Numbered from the stretch's first letter, positions 28,041 through 37,695 are shown. The stretch: 64,000 nucleotides of DNA from Rhodoferax mekongensis (GCF_032191775.1 NZ_CP132507.1:1575001-1639000), one strand, 5' to 3'. Notes: generated from the sequence alone by a model not told the origin. Numbers and translations: made by a program.

Positions 28041-30020
28041 ATGAATAAGACCTCCGTCAGCCTCGTATCGGCTGCGCCTGCCAGCAAACCTGCCCCCATC
28101 GGCCTTTTTGGCGCCCATGGCATCTGGGCCTTGGGTGTTCACATCATGCGAAGCATCAACTTCGCAGCCAAGGCACTGATCGTTTCTCTTTTGTTCGCGC
28201 TCCCCATTGCCTGGCTGTCGTGGAGCTATTTTTCGGCCCAAAAGGCGGCTATCGACTTTTCCATGAAAGAGCGGGACGGCGTGCGCTATTTGCAGGCCGC
28301 CAGCCCGGTGCTGCAAAAGGCGCTGCAATTGCGGGCCACGCCGGCCGAAGCCAGTGCCCCGTTGGCGGATGCCATGGACAAGGCCTACGCCAACCTGGAA
28401 AAAGTGCAATCCGAGCTGGGTGACAGCCTGGGCACTGCCAGTGCATTCGATGCACTCAAGCAAGCGCGCACTGCCGCCAAGAGCCAGGGTGGCGAAGCCT
28501 TGGAGCGCTTCATCAAAAACACGGCCCACATCCAGGCCCTGATCGCGGTCATGACCACCGCCACCGATGGCTCCAACCTGACCTTGGACCCGGACATCGA
28601 CAGCTACTACGTGATGGACGCGGCAGCCTTCCGCCTGCCGGACCTGATGGAGCGCATCGGCCTGATCCGTGCAGCCGGTGCGGCTGCCTTGCGGGATGGC
28701 AAGCTCAGTCCCGAGTTCCATAGTGCGATCGACAAGGCGATGGCTATCTCGGAGTTCCACCAGACCAATATGCTGGCCGGGCTGGGTAAGTCGATTTTGC
28801 AGACCCCCGAGTTGAGCTCGCGCATCCAGATCGGCGAAGCGCGTGACAGCGCCCAGAAGTTTTTGGACACAGTGAGCAACGGCCTGCTGATGGCCGCGGA
28901 GCGCGATCCTGCAGGCTTGGCGGTGTTTGTCGCCCAAGGGGATGCGGCCTTTGCCGCCCAGTCTGCATTGCTGGACCGCTTGCTGCCCATTCTGGACGAG
29001 TTGATTCAGAAGCGTGTGGACGCAGCCCAGCGTCAGGTCAACATCACCATCGTCATCCTGATCGTGACCTTGTTGCTTGCGGGTTATGCCTTCTACACCT
29101 TCTACCTCGTCACCCGCGGCGGTTTGCGCCTGATCAGCCAGCACCTGCAGGAAATGGCCGAAGGCGATTTGCGCCGCGCACCCAGCCAGCCTTGGGGTAA
29201 AGATGAGCCGGCTGCGGTCATTGTGGATTTGCGCAAGGCCTACGACTCGCTGCACCTGCTGATTCGCAAGGTGCGCCACTCTGCGCGCGACCTGACTGGC
29301 ACCAGCGGCGAAATCGCGCGCGCCAGTCTTGATTTGTCACAGCGCACCGAGTCCGCTGCAGCCGCGCTGGAGCAGCAGGCGGCCACGATGGAGGAGATTG
29401 GCTCCTCGGTGCAAGCTATGGCAGACAACTCCAAAGATGCCGCCGTGCTGGCCCGCGAAAACGCCAGCGTCGCGCAGAAGGGTGGCGAGGTGATCCGCGA
29501 TGTCGTGTCGGTCATGAGCGCCATCAACAGCTCCTCGCAAAAGATCGGCGACATCATTTCGGTGATCGACGGCATTGCCTTCCAGACCAACATCCTGGCG
29601 CTCAATGCGGCGGTGGAAGCCGCCCGTGCCGGCGAGCAGGGCCGTGGCTTTGCCGTGGTGGCCAGCGAAGTACGGGTGCTGGCCCAGCGCTCTGCGGCGG
29701 CGGCCAAGGAAATCAAGGATTTGATCAACACCAGCGTGCAAAACGTGGAGCAGGGCACCAAAGTGGTCAGCGGTGCCGGCCTGACCATGGACGAAATTCT
29801 GGGTAACGCCAATCGCATTAACGACCTGCTCAATGAAATCGCTGTGGGTTCCCGCGAGCAGGCTAACGGCGTGAGCCAATCGGTATCCGCCATCCAGTTG
29901 CTGGAGCAGAGCACGCAACAAAACGCCGCTCTGGTGGAAGAAACCAGTGCGGCTGCCGGCGCTCTCAGCGACCAGTCGGACGGCCTGATGCGCGAAATTG
30001 CCAACTTCCGGGTCGCTTAG
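28041..30020 (+). CDS. Methyl-accepting chemotaxis protein with large helical sensor
   Basis: This 659-residue receptor begins with a cytosolic N-tail of about 40 residues, unusual in length. The first membrane helix follows (about 45-68, ALIVSLLFALPIAWLSWSYF). A helical periplasmic domain of about 260 residues contains SNLTLDPDIDSYYVMD, then the second helix (about 333-357), HAMP, and the MCP hairpin with the invariant tip [23 protein letters not shown] at 28041 has GGAG 8 bp before it; a start at Met37 (MRSINFAAKAL) would remove the odd tail. The SNLxLDPDxDSYY motif recurs in weaker form in the hybrid kinase 60 bp downstream, so both may sense a similar signal. Confidence 0.92.
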   Translation: MNKTSVSLVSAAPASKPAPIGLFGAHGIWALGVHIMRSINFAAKALIVSLLFALPIAWLSWSYFSAQKAAIDFSMKERDGVRYLQAASPVLQKALQLRATPAEASAPLADAMDKAYANLEKVQSELGDSLGTASAFDALKQARTAAKSQGGEALERFIKNTAHIQALIAVMTTATDGSNLTLDPDIDSYYVMDAAAFRLPDLMERIGLIRAAGAAALRDGKLSPEFHSAIDKAMAISEFHQTNMLAGLGKSILQTPELSSRIQIGEARDSAQKFLDTVSNGLLMAAERDPAGLAVFVAQGDAAFAAQSALLDRLLPILDELIQKRVDAAQRQVNITIVILIVTLLLAGYAFYTFYLVTRGGLRLISQHLQEMAEGDLRRAPSQPWGKDEPAAVIVDLRKAYDSLHLLIRKVRHSARDLTGTSGEIARASLDLSQRTESAAAALEQQAATMEEIGSSVQAMADNSKDAAVLARENASVAQKGGEVIRDVVSVMSAINSSSQKIGDIISVIDGIAFQTNILALNAAVEAARAGEQGRGFAVVASEVRVLAQRSAAAAKEIKDLINTSVQNVEQGTKVVSGAGLTMDEILGNANRINDLLNEIAVGSREQANGVSQSVSAIQLLEQSTQQNAALVEETSAAAGALSDQSDGLMREIANFRVA

Positions 30021-30079
30021 TAAGCAGTTCTTCAGTCTCGGAAGGTAATTTGATGGTTTTTCAACCAAGGCACTGAAGC

Positions 30080-32107
30080 ATGGAAAATGACAGCTTCCTC
30101 ATCCGCCGAATGCGGGCGCTGTCTTTCAAAGGGAAGGCGAGGGTCGTCCTCGCGTTCTTCTGTGTGCCGCTCCTCCTCTTCACGGTGATCAGCACCGCGA
30201 GGTACCTGGAGGAGAGCAACACCCTTGCCGCGGAAGTTCAGGGAACACAAAGCCTCCGGCCACTGCTTCTGGACCAACTGAAGGCCGCTGACTTGGCTGG
30301 TGGCGCAGAGCCGATGACCAGAGACGAGTGGCAGCGCCGCTCGATGGAATTGGCCCGCATGGAGAAGGCGGCCTACCGTATCGGTGATGAATCCGGCCTG
30401 ATTCTCGACACCGAACTGCACACCCTGTACCTGAGCCTGATCACGGTCCAGGTCATGCCCCGCCTGATCAACGCCAGTGCAGAGCTCAAAGCCATACAGC
30501 GCGGGGTAGCCAACCCGCAGGGCCCCGCGTTTTGGGTGTCGGTGGTGTTGGGGCAAATCGATTCGCTGGAGCGCTACACCCGTACGGCGAACGACACCCT
30601 GGGTTTCGTCACACTGGACACCGCTGCGATTCAACCGGTCCGTCAGGCTTTGTTGGCGCTCAAGAATCCGGCTAATCAGGCCATTGGCCCGGGTCAGGAT
30701 GCGTTGGTTGGCTTGCAGGGTTTTCTGGAGGCGAGGGTCCTGTTGGTTACCAACACCCTCGAGATTGCCTTGGCCAAGCGCCAGCGGGATTTGCTGTCCA
30801 GAAACCTGTGGCTGGCGTTTTTGGTTGGTTTCTCACTGCTGGCCTGTGTGGTCTGTTTCTATGTGTTTTACGAGGGCACGGTCCGCGACATTGAGCAACA
30901 GCGCAAGATCGACTCTGAGCTGCGGCACGCCAAGGTGAACGCAGAGCGTCTCAGTCAGGTGAAAAGTGAGTTTCTGTCCAACATGAGCCACGAGATACGC
31001 ACGCCGATGAATGGCGTGCTGGGCATGCTGGAGTTGGCTAGGGGTTCCTCAGATGCCCAGGAGCAGCAGCATTACCTGGCTACGGCGCAAAACTCCGCGA
31101 GTGCCTTGCTCAAAATCCTGAATGAGATTCTGGATTACTCCAAGCTGGAGGCTCACCACATGCAACTCGAGAGCAGTGCATGGGATCTGCGCGCGTTGCT
31201 TGAAGAGCTCAAGGTCGTCTATACCAACCGCTGCGTGCAGAAGCAGCTTGAATTCGCACTCCATCTCGATGCGCAGGTACCCCCATGTGTCGTGGGTGAT
31301 GCGCTGCGAACCCGCCAGATTCTTACCAACCTGCTGGAGAACGCGGTCAAGTTCACCGAAGTTGGGCATGTGCACCTGAGTGTGCGGGTGGGCAAGTATT
31401 CCAAAGCGAAGGACACGCTGGTTTTTGAGGTCAAAGACACCGGTATCGGGGTGCCGCTGAATCAACAGGCCAGCATATTCAAGGCATTTGAGCAGGCAGA
31501 TGCGTCCACCACGCGGCGCTTCGGTGGCACGGGATTGGGGTTGAGCATTTGCGCGGAGCTGGCCCGCTTGATGCAGGGCGCTTTGACAGTGCGAAGCGCG
31601 CCCGGCCAGGGGAGCACCTTTTGTCTGGAAGTGCCCCTGCAGCCTGCCTTGAAGCCTGGTGGTGCCAATGCCAACTTGCCGGAGGCGCTGGCAGACCCCG
31701 CACCGCAAAAGCCGGCAGACGAAGTGCCGGTATTCAACAGGCCCTTGCTGGTGCTGCTGGTGGAGGACCACAAGGTGAACCAGATACTGGCCAAGACACT
31801 GCTCGGCCGGTGGGGGCATGCCGTGACCATTGCAGAGAACGGCCAGGAGGCCGTGGACATCTTCCCGACCAAGCCCTGGGATCTGGTTTTGATGGATCTG
31901 CAAATGCCGGTCATGGGCGGCAAAGAAGCTACCCTCCTGATTCGCCAGATAGAACCTGCCGGGCGCAGAACCCCCATCATTGCCCTGTCAGCCAGCGCCT
32001 TGCATGAGGACCTCCTGGATTGCCAAAGCGCCGGGATGGACGACCATTTGGCGAAGCCGTACTCCGCTGCCAGCTTGGCCAATATGCTTCGCAAGCATAC
32101 GGTTTGA
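30080..32107 (+). CDS. Hybrid sensor histidine kinase/response regulator
   Basis: This 675-residue membrane kinase has TM1 at about 20-42, a periplasmic helical region (about 43-250) with SGLILDTELHTLYLS, and TM2 at about 252-274. HisKA follows with the phosphorylated His in LSNMSHEIRTPMNGVLGM (near 312). HATPase_c has the N-box LENAVKFTE, DTGIGVP and the G-box RFGGTGLGLSI. The C-terminal receiver (about 555-672) has VLLVEDHKVNQ, the acceptor Asp in LVLMDLQMPVMGG and LAKPYS. No DNA-binding output and no Hpt domain are present, so phosphate probably goes to another protein; the lone receiver 2.2 kb upstream is a candidate. It ends just before a repeat/terminator. Confidence 0.93.
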   Translation: MENDSFLIRRMRALSFKGKARVVLAFFCVPLLLFTVISTARYLEESNTLAAEVQGTQSLRPLLLDQLKAADLAGGAEPMTRDEWQRRSMELARMEKAAYRIGDESGLILDTELHTLYLSLITVQVMPRLINASAELKAIQRGVANPQGPAFWVSVVLGQIDSLERYTRTANDTLGFVTLDTAAIQPVRQALLALKNPANQAIGPGQDALVGLQGFLEARVLLVTNTLEIALAKRQRDLLSRNLWLAFLVGFSLLACVVCFYVFYEGTVRDIEQQRKIDSELRHAKVNAERLSQVKSEFLSNMSHEIRTPMNGVLGMLELARGSSDAQEQQHYLATAQNSASALLKILNEILDYSKLEAHHMQLESSAWDLRALLEELKVVYTNRCVQKQLEFALHLDAQVPPCVVGDALRTRQILTNLLENAVKFTEVGHVHLSVRVGKYSKAKDTLVFEVKDTGIGVPLNQQASIFKAFEQADASTTRRFGGTGLGLSICAELARLMQGALTVRSAPGQGSTFCLEVPLQPALKPGGANANLPEALADPAPQKPADEVPVFNRPLLVLLVEDHKVNQILAKTLLGRWGHAVTIAENGQEAVDIFPTKPWDLVLMDLQMPVMGGKEATLLIRQIEPAGRRTPIIALSASALHEDLLDCQSAGMDDHLAKPYSAASLANMLRKHTV

Positions 32108-32110
32108 TGC

Positions 32111-32166
32111 AAAAAGAGCTGCTGGCGCACGTGGGATGTGCGCGAGCAGCTCCTGATTTCATAGCG
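32111..32166 (-). repeat. Dispersed palindromic repeat, copy 4, acting as tct operon terminator
   Basis: Arms 32116-32130 and 32138-32152 pair over 15 bp with one mismatch, around a 7-nt loop. On the minus strand the stem is followed by T5, so it looks like an intrinsic terminator for tctA, 13 bp past its stop. The TGATTTCATAGC tail of the family is at 32154-32165. Confidence 0.85.
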
Positions 32167-32179
32167 GTCTGGCTTGAAA

Positions 32180-33691
32180 TCAATCCTCCACAAACGCCTC
32201 CTCCCGCTTGGCCTTGATGGAAGGCAGCATCACCACCACCAGAAGAGCCAGCGCCGCCACCAACAGGCTGGCTGAGAGTGGCCGGGTGACGAACACACTC
32301 CAGTCCCCACGGGAGAGCAGAAGCGCCCGGCGCAAGTACTCCTCCATCATCGGCCCCAGAATAAAGCCCAGCAAAAGCGGAGCGGGTTCTGTGCCCAGCT
32401 TGATGAACAGATACCCGATCACCCCGAACAGACCCACCATCCAGATATCGAAGGTGTTGTTGTTGGTCGAATACACCCCGATCGCACAGAACAGCACGAT
32501 AGAAGGGAACAACCAGCTGTAAGGCACAGTAAGCAGCTTGATCCAGATCCCGATCAAAGGCAGGTTCAGGATCACCAGCATCAGGTTGCCGATCCACATG
32601 GAAGCAATCAGACCCCAGAAGAGCTCGGGGTTACTTGTCATCACCTGCGGTCCGGGCTGGATGTTGTGGATGGTCATCGCACCCACCATCAGGGCCATCA
32701 CCGCATTCGGTGGGATACCCAGGGTCAGCAGAGGAATGAAAGAAGTCTGGCTTCCTGCGTTGTTCGCCGACTCAGGCGCGGCCACCCCGCGGATGTTGCC
32801 CTTGCCGAAAGGCACTTCACCGGGACGCAGCTTGGTCTTCTTCTCCAGGGTGTAGGCCGCAAAGGCCGCCATCACCGCACCACCACCGGGCAAGATACCC
32901 AGCACCGAACCCAAAGCGGTACCCCGCAGCACAGCGGGGAACATGTCCTTGAAGTCCTGTTTGGTAGGCAAGAGACCGGAAACAGAAGCCGAGAAGACTT
33001 CACGTTCACTCTCGCTCTTGGCCAGGTTGCTGATGATCTCGCCGTAGCCGAACACGCCCATGGCGATCACGATGAAGCCGATACCGTCGGTGAGCTCAGG
33101 GATATCAAAGCTGAAACGGGCCACACCGGAGTTCACATCGGTGCCCACCATGCCCAGCAAGAGCCCCAGCACAATCATGGCAATGGCCTTGAGCAGGGAG
33201 CCCGAAGCCAGCACCACCGCACCGATCAAGCCCAGAATCATCAGGCTGAAGTACTCGGCAGGGCCGAACTTGAAGGCCAGCTCGGTCAAGGGGCCTGCAA
33301 AGGCCGCCAGGATCAGGGTACCCACGCAACCGGCAAAGAAAGAACCCAAGCCCGCTGCAGCCAGCGCAGGACCTGCGCGTCCATTACGGGCCATCTGGTA
33401 ACCGTCAATGACGGTCACCACCGACGAAGACTCGCCGGGCAGGTTCACCAGAATGGCGGTAGTCGATCCTCCGTACTGGGCGCCGTAGTAAATACCGGCC
33501 AGCATGATCAATGCCGCCACAGGAGGCAAGGCATAGGTGGCGGGCAGCAGCATGGCAATGGTGGCCAAGGGGCCGATGCCGGGCAAAACGCCGATCAAGG
33601 TACCCAGCAGACAGCCGATGAAGGCATAAATCAGGTTCTGGCCGGTGAAGGCCACACCGAAACCTAAGGAGAGGTGTTCAAAGAGTTCCAT
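32180..33691 (-). CDS. tctA: Tripartite tricarboxylate transporter, large membrane subunit TctA
   Basis: This 503-residue protein with about 11-12 membrane helices is the main translocating subunit of a TTT-family, ion-driven carboxylate importer. GCLLGTLIGVLPGIGPLATI near residue 30 is the TctA signature loop. YYGAQYGGSTTAILVNLPGE and PGGGAVMAAFAAYTLEKK are also conserved. The C-terminus (KREEAFVED) is acidic. It is the last gene of a seven-gene operon. The substrate is set by the TctC protein of the same operon. Confidence 0.95.
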   Translation of the reverse strand: MELFEHLSLGFGVAFTGQNLIYAFIGCLLGTLIGVLPGIGPLATIAMLLPATYALPPVAALIMLAGIYYGAQYGGSTTAILVNLPGESSSVVTVIDGYQMARNGRAGPALAAAGLGSFFAGCVGTLILAAFAGPLTELAFKFGPAEYFSLMILGLIGAVVLASGSLLKAIAMIVLGLLLGMVGTDVNSGVARFSFDIPELTDGIGFIVIAMGVFGYGEIISNLAKSESEREVFSASVSGLLPTKQDFKDMFPAVLRGTALGSVLGILPGGGAVMAAFAAYTLEKKTKLRPGEVPFGKGNIRGVAAPESANNAGSQTSFIPLLTLGIPPNAVMALMVGAMTIHNIQPGPQVMTSNPELFWGLIASMWIGNLMLVILNLPLIGIWIKLLTVPYSWLFPSIVLFCAIGVYSTNNNTFDIWMVGLFGVIGYLFIKLGTEPAPLLLGFILGPMMEEYLRRALLLSRGDWSVFVTRPLSASLLVAALALLVVVMLPSIKAKREEAFVED

Positions 33692-33725
33692 GTTGCAGTC
33701 TCAATAAGCCGTGATTAAGCGGTGA

Positions 33726-34214
33726 TCAGGCAGTGAAGTACGCAGGCCAAACGGGGAACTGCAGCTTGAGGAGAACGATGAAGGCCACATAGCTCAAGAG
33801 CGCCAGGATGGTGGCCAGCACGGCGACTTCCTTGAACTTGTGTTCTTCACCTGCGTGGCTGGCGATGTAGGTGAGCAAATAGATGCCCACGATCAGGCCC
33901 AGGGGTTTGAGGCCAATCACGGGCAGTCCGCCGATGGATGCGCCGAACACCAGGTTGGCAGCGATGATGAAGAACAGGGGTTTCCAGGCGAATTTGCCTA
34001 TCTTGTCGCCGTCAGGCGTGGGGGTGATCATGCTTTTAACGGCAATGGCACAGCCCAGCACGGCGAGCAGGATGCCCAGAATGAGCGGGAAGTAGCCCGG
34101 TCCCATTTTTGCTCCGCTGCCCAGCGTGTACTGGCTGGCGCCGGCAGCAAAGCTGCCTCCCACCACCGTGAACATCAGTCCGGCAAAGAAGTCTTTTTGA
34201 CTTTGGATTTTCAC
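33726..34214 (-). CDS. tctB: Tripartite tricarboxylate transporter, small membrane subunit TctB
   Basis: This is about 162 residues with four membrane helices and the N-terminal family motif KIQSQKDFFAGLMFTVVGGSF. The protein begins with GTG; I prefer 34214 (VKIQSQKD) because TctB proteins usually start MKIxSQKD and GTGAG precedes it, but GTG at 34226 is possible. TYTLGSGAKMGPGYFPLILG-like sequence (QYTLGSGAKMGPGYFPLIL) is diagnostic. It lies between the lyase gene and tctA with 34-bp and 39-bp gaps. Confidence 0.9.
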   Translation of the reverse strand: MKIQSQKDFFAGLMFTVVGGSFAAGASQYTLGSGAKMGPGYFPLILGILLAVLGCAIAVKSMITPTPDGDKIGKFAWKPLFFIIAANLVFGASIGGLPVIGLKPLGLIVGIYLLTYIASHAGEEHKFKEVAVLATILALLSYVAFIVLLKLQFPVWPAYFTA

Positions 34215-34253
34215 GTTATGTCTCACTCATTATTTTTGGAAACGTGAAAGTGT

Positions 34254-35603
34254 TCAGTCCTTCAAAGAGTTCAGTACCCGGTCGACCATGACGCCGGCTT
34301 GGCCGAGGTTGTTCATCGGATCGCAGAAGCCCTCCAGCTGTTCGCGGGTGACGTGTTTGTTGATCTCTGGGTGCTCAGCCAACAGCTCAATCAGGTGGCG
34401 CTTTTGCTTGAGTGCTTCGCGGCAGATGTCGTAGACCAGGTCGTGCGCGTACTCACGACCGATGTAGGGGCCCATGCCCATCATCACGGCTTCGGACATG
34501 ACGAGGCCATGGGTCATGTCGATGTTGCTACGCATCTGGGCGGCGTCCACTTCCAGGCCTGCCAGGATGAACTTGGTTTGCTTGAGTGCGCCGGACATCA
34601 GGCAGAAGATCTCGGGCATGGCCACCCATTCAATTTCCCACGGGCCGGTGGAGCGCTCGTGGTCCGCCACCATGGCGTCCATCAGGGACGCGGCCAACTG
34701 GCGCACCACCGAGATGTTGGCGTGGATGTAGAGGCAAGAAATCGGGTTGCGCTTTTGCGGCATGGTGGAGGACGAGCCACGGCCGGGGGCATAGGGCTCG
34801 AACACCTCGGCCACTTCGGTTTGCATGAGCAGCTTCACGTCCATGGCGATCTTGCCCAGCGAGCCACCCACAATGCCGAGGAACGCACCCACCTCTGCAA
34901 AGTTGTCACGCACGGTGTGCCAGGAGATCAGCGGTTGGCCCAGGCCCAGTTCTTTCATCAATCCGGCCTGGGTTTCCATGGCGCCGGTTTCCAGCGAGGA
35001 CAAGGTGCCCGATGCGCCGCCGAATTCGCCGACCAACACACGGGGCTTGAGTTGCTCCAAACGCTCGCGGTGACGCTCAATGCCCGCGAGAATGCTGGCC
35101 ATTTTGTAGCCGAAGGTGATGGGGGTGGCTTGTTGCAGGTTGCTGCGGCCGATGATGGGGGTGTCGCGGTGCGCTTTGGCCAGCTTGGCCAGCGAGCCCG
35201 AGATGTCTTTCAAGTCGGCTTCGACCAGGGCCAAAGCTTCGCGGATCTGCAGCACGGCGGCGGTGTCGGTGATGTCCTGGGTGGTTGCGCCCCAGTGGCA
35301 ATACTCACCCAGCTTGTCGCGGCAGTTGGCGTTGATCTGGTTGACCACCGCAATGATGGGGTAGCCGATCTGCTCGGTTTTGGCCTTGAGCTTCACCCAA
35401 TCGATCTGGCTGGGTTCGCAGTTCTTCACGATTTCGTCAGCTGCTTCTTTCGGGATGATGCCCAACTCGCCTTGCACTTTGGCCAGGGCACGCTCGATGT
35501 CGAGGTACTTGGCCGTGCGGTTTTCGTCCGACCAGACTTGGCGCATCGCGGTGTCGCTGAACATGTCGGTGAAGATCTTGGAGTCGATGATGGTGGAAGA
35601 CAT
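34254..35603 (-). CDS. PurB/PcaB-like lyase of the fumarase/aspartase superfamily
   Basis: This 449-residue protein has the superfamily catalytic loop GRGSSSTMPQKRNP (near residues 275-288). HWGATTQDITDTA (near 99-111) carries the general acid/base region, and DNFAEVGAFLG is conserved. Members split or cycle fumarate-type products: adenylosuccinate lyase, 3-carboxymuconate cycloisomerase, EDDS and iminodisuccinate C-N lyases. Purine context is absent; it is embedded in a Tct/CoA operon between a CitE-like lyase and tctB. A catabolic lyase releasing fumarate or a methylated analogue is therefore likelier than housekeeping PurB (inference). ATG at 35603 follows AGAAGGAAC. Confidence 0.85.
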   Translation of the reverse strand: MSSTIIDSKIFTDMFSDTAMRQVWSDENRTAKYLDIERALAKVQGELGIIPKEAADEIVKNCEPSQIDWVKLKAKTEQIGYPIIAVVNQINANCRDKLGEYCHWGATTQDITDTAAVLQIREALALVEADLKDISGSLAKLAKAHRDTPIIGRSNLQQATPITFGYKMASILAGIERHRERLEQLKPRVLVGEFGGASGTLSSLETGAMETQAGLMKELGLGQPLISWHTVRDNFAEVGAFLGIVGGSLGKIAMDVKLLMQTEVAEVFEPYAPGRGSSSTMPQKRNPISCLYIHANISVVRQLAASLMDAMVADHERSTGPWEIEWVAMPEIFCLMSGALKQTKFILAGLEVDAAQMRSNIDMTHGLVMSEAVMMGMGPYIGREYAHDLVYDICREALKQKRHLIELLAEHPEINKHVTREQLEGFCDPMNNLGQAGVMVDRVLNSLKD

Positions 35604-35651
35604 TTTGTTGTTCCTTCTGTTGAGACGTAATGAATAGGGTTTGGAGCGGCT

Positions 35652-36506
35652 TCAGGCGGCCGCTTGGGAAAACTGTTGGAGGTTCAGGATGCGTTGGGCG
35701 CGCAGGTAGACAGGTTTGTCCACCATCTTTCCCTGCACTTGGAGCGCACCCGTGGGGCCATTGCCTGCGTGAGCTGCATCCCAGGCGGTGATAACTTCCT
35801 GCGCCCAATCGACCTCCGCAGGCAGCGGAGCCAAGGCACGGCGTACGCCTGTCAGTTGGGCGGGGTGGATGCACATCTTGGCGCCGAAGCCGAGGCGCAG
35901 GGCGTCTTGCATATCGGCGAGGGTGTGCTCGGCCAGTACCGAGGGCGTAACGCCCGCCACCGGTGCGGCAATCCCTGCGGCCCGCGAGGCCAACACCAGC
36001 TGAGAGGCTGCCAGCGTGAGCGTAGGGCTGTCCGCTGGGATGTTCAGGTCCACCATCAGATCCAAGGCGCCCAGCGCGAGCCGGGTGACTGATGCGTGGC
36101 TGGCGATGGATGGGCAGGCTGCGATACCGGCTGCGGTTTCCACCAAAGCCAGCAACTCTGTGTCCAGATGCATGGCGTTACGGACCGTTTGCAGGTCTGC
36201 AGCGCGTTCCGCTTTGGCCAGCATGACGCCGCAGGCGGGCAAGGTGCGCAGAAGGGCCAGGTCGTCAGCAAAGAAGTCGCTGCGCGCGTCGTTGATGCGC
36301 ACCATCAGTCGCTGCGGTGGCAAGTTGGTGGAGGCGGCGTGCATCCAGGTGTGGATCGCCTGTCGTGCTGCAGCTTTGTCCGCAGGCGCAACCGCATCTT
36401 CCAGATCCAGGATGACGCGCTCGGCCTCGCTTGCTGCCGCTTTGGCAAAGCGCTCCGGGCGATTGCCTGGAACGAAGAGGTAGGTGTAGGGGGCTGCCAT
36501 GCTCAT
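35652..36506 (-). CDS. CitE-like CoA-ester lyase (HpcH/HpaI family)
   Basis: This 284-residue TIM-barrel lyase has the N-terminus YLFVPGNRPERFAKAAASEA and VILDLEDAVAP with the metal-binding acids. LVETAAGI holds a metal-binding Glu, and GAKMCIHPAQL is the CitE-like C-terminal motif. Close relatives cleave citramalyl-CoA, malyl-CoA or citryl-CoA into acetyl-CoA and an oxoacid. The neighbouring CoA-transferase and MaoC-like hydratase fit (S)-citramalyl-CoA lyase, as in itaconate or mesaconate breakdown (inference). ATG at 36506, 7 bp after the transferase stop, is preferred; GTG at 36524 would overlap that gene. Confidence 0.87.
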   Translation of the reverse strand: MSMAAPYTYLFVPGNRPERFAKAAASEAERVILDLEDAVAPADKAAARQAIHTWMHAASTNLPPQRLMVRINDARSDFFADDLALLRTLPACGVMLAKAERAADLQTVRNAMHLDTELLALVETAAGIAACPSIASHASVTRLALGALDLMVDLNIPADSPTLTLAASQLVLASRAAGIAAPVAGVTPSVLAEHTLADMQDALRLGFGAKMCIHPAQLTGVRRALAPLPAEVDWAQEVITAWDAAHAGNGPTGALQVQGKMVDKPVYLRAQRILNLQQFSQAAA

Positions 36507-36513
36507 GCAGCAC

Positions 36514-37695
36514 TCAGACTGCACCTTCGGTGCGCAGGGCGTCTATCTGGGCAGTGCTGTAACCCTGTTGCGCGAGGATGGCATCGGTGTGCTGGCCCAG
36601 GGCTGGCACCGGGTCCATGCGCGCTGCGCCGTGTTGCCAACTGCCGGGTGGAATCAGGGCGGGGACGGTGCCTTTGGCGGTTTCCACTGTGGTCCAGCGT
36701 TGGCGTGCCTCTAGCTGGGGGTGTTCCCACACTTCAGCCATGGTGTTGACCTGGGCATTCGCGATGCCAGCTTCTTCCAAGCGCTGCGCCACATCAGCGG
36801 CGGTGAGACTGGAGAACGCTTGCAGAATCATGGCAGACAGTTCTGCGCGCTGGGCACTGCGCTTTGCATTGCTGGAGAAGCGTTCTTCGCTGGCGAGTTG
36901 CGGTTGCAGCAGCACCTTGTCGCAGAAGATTTTCCATTCCCGTTCGTTTTGCAGGCCCAGCATGACGGTTTTGCCATCACCGGCAGCAAAGGGCCCGTAG
37001 GGGTAAATGGTGGCGTGGCTGGCACCGGTGCGTGCCGGGGGTGCAGCGCCCTCGAACGCGTAGTACAGCGGGTAGTTCATCCACTCGCCCAGTGCTTCGA
37101 GCATGGAAATGTCGATGCGCTGCCCCTGGCCGGTTTGCTGGCGGTGCATCAGCGCGGCCAGGATGTTGGTGTAGGCATACATGCCGGCGGCAATGTCGGC
37201 AATCGATGGGCCGGCTTTGGACGGCGTGTCGGGGGTGCCGGTGACAGAGACGAAACCGGCTTCGCTCTGGATCAAGAGGTCGTAGGCTTTTTTGTCGCGA
37301 TAGGGGCCATCGCTGCCGTAGCCGGAGATATCGCAGACGATGATGCCGGGCTTGACCTTGGAGAGCGCTTCATACGACAAGCCCAGCCGTGAGGCAGCGC
37401 CGGGCGCCAGGTTCTGCACCACGACATCAGCTTCTTCGATGATGAGGCGCATCAGGATCTTTTGCGCTTCCTCGTGTTTGACGTCCAGGGTCAGGCTCTC
37501 TTTGGAGCGGTTGGTCCAGACAAAGTGCGAGGCCAGGCCGCGCACACGCTCGTCATAACCCCGGGCAAAGTCGCCGGTGCCGGGGCGTTCAATCTTGATG
37601 ACACGGGCTCCCATGTCGGCCAGCTGGCGGGTGGCAAAGGGCGCTGCAATGGCGTGTTCCAGCGTGACAACGGTAATGCCTTTGAGAGGTTGCAT
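36514..37695 (-). CDS. Class III (CaiB/BaiF) CoA-transferase
   Basis: This 393-residue protein has the family N-terminus LKGITVVTLEHAIAAPFATRQLADMGARVIKIERPGTGD (in part). TNRSKESLTLDVKHEEAQKILMRLI and VQNLAPGAASRLGLSYE are typical. The catalytic aspartate is in SIADIAAGMYAYTNI, near residue 171, with GQGQRIDISMLEAL after it. Such enzymes move CoA from succinyl-CoA or acetyl-CoA onto a carboxylic acid. In this operon the acceptor may be the acid imported by TctABC, for example a C5 dicarboxylate (inference). It lies 26 bp after the hydratase gene. Confidence 0.9.
   Translation of the reverse strand: MQPLKGITVVTLEHAIAAPFATRQLADMGARVIKIERPGTGDFARGYDERVRGLASHFVWTNRSKESLTLDVKHEEAQKILMRLIIEEADVVVQNLAPGAASRLGLSYEALSKVKPGIIVCDISGYGSDGPYRDKKAYDLLIQSEAGFVSVTGTPDTPSKAGPSIADIAAGMYAYTNILAALMHRQQTGQGQRIDISMLEALGEWMNYPLYYAFEGAAPPARTGASHATIYPYGPFAAGDGKTVMLGLQNEREWKIFCDKVLLQPQLASEERFSSNAKRSAQRAELSAMILQAFSSLTAADVAQRLEEAGIANAQVNTMAEVWEHPQLEARQRWTTVETAKGTVPALIPPGSWQHGAARMDPVPALGQHTDAILAQQGYSTAQIDALRTEGAV

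Noticed and set aside
34254-35603. Housekeeping adenylosuccinate lyase (purB)
   Set aside because: The fold matches, but the gene lies inside a carboxylate-uptake/CoA operon. A catabolic lyase is more likely, so no purB symbol was given.
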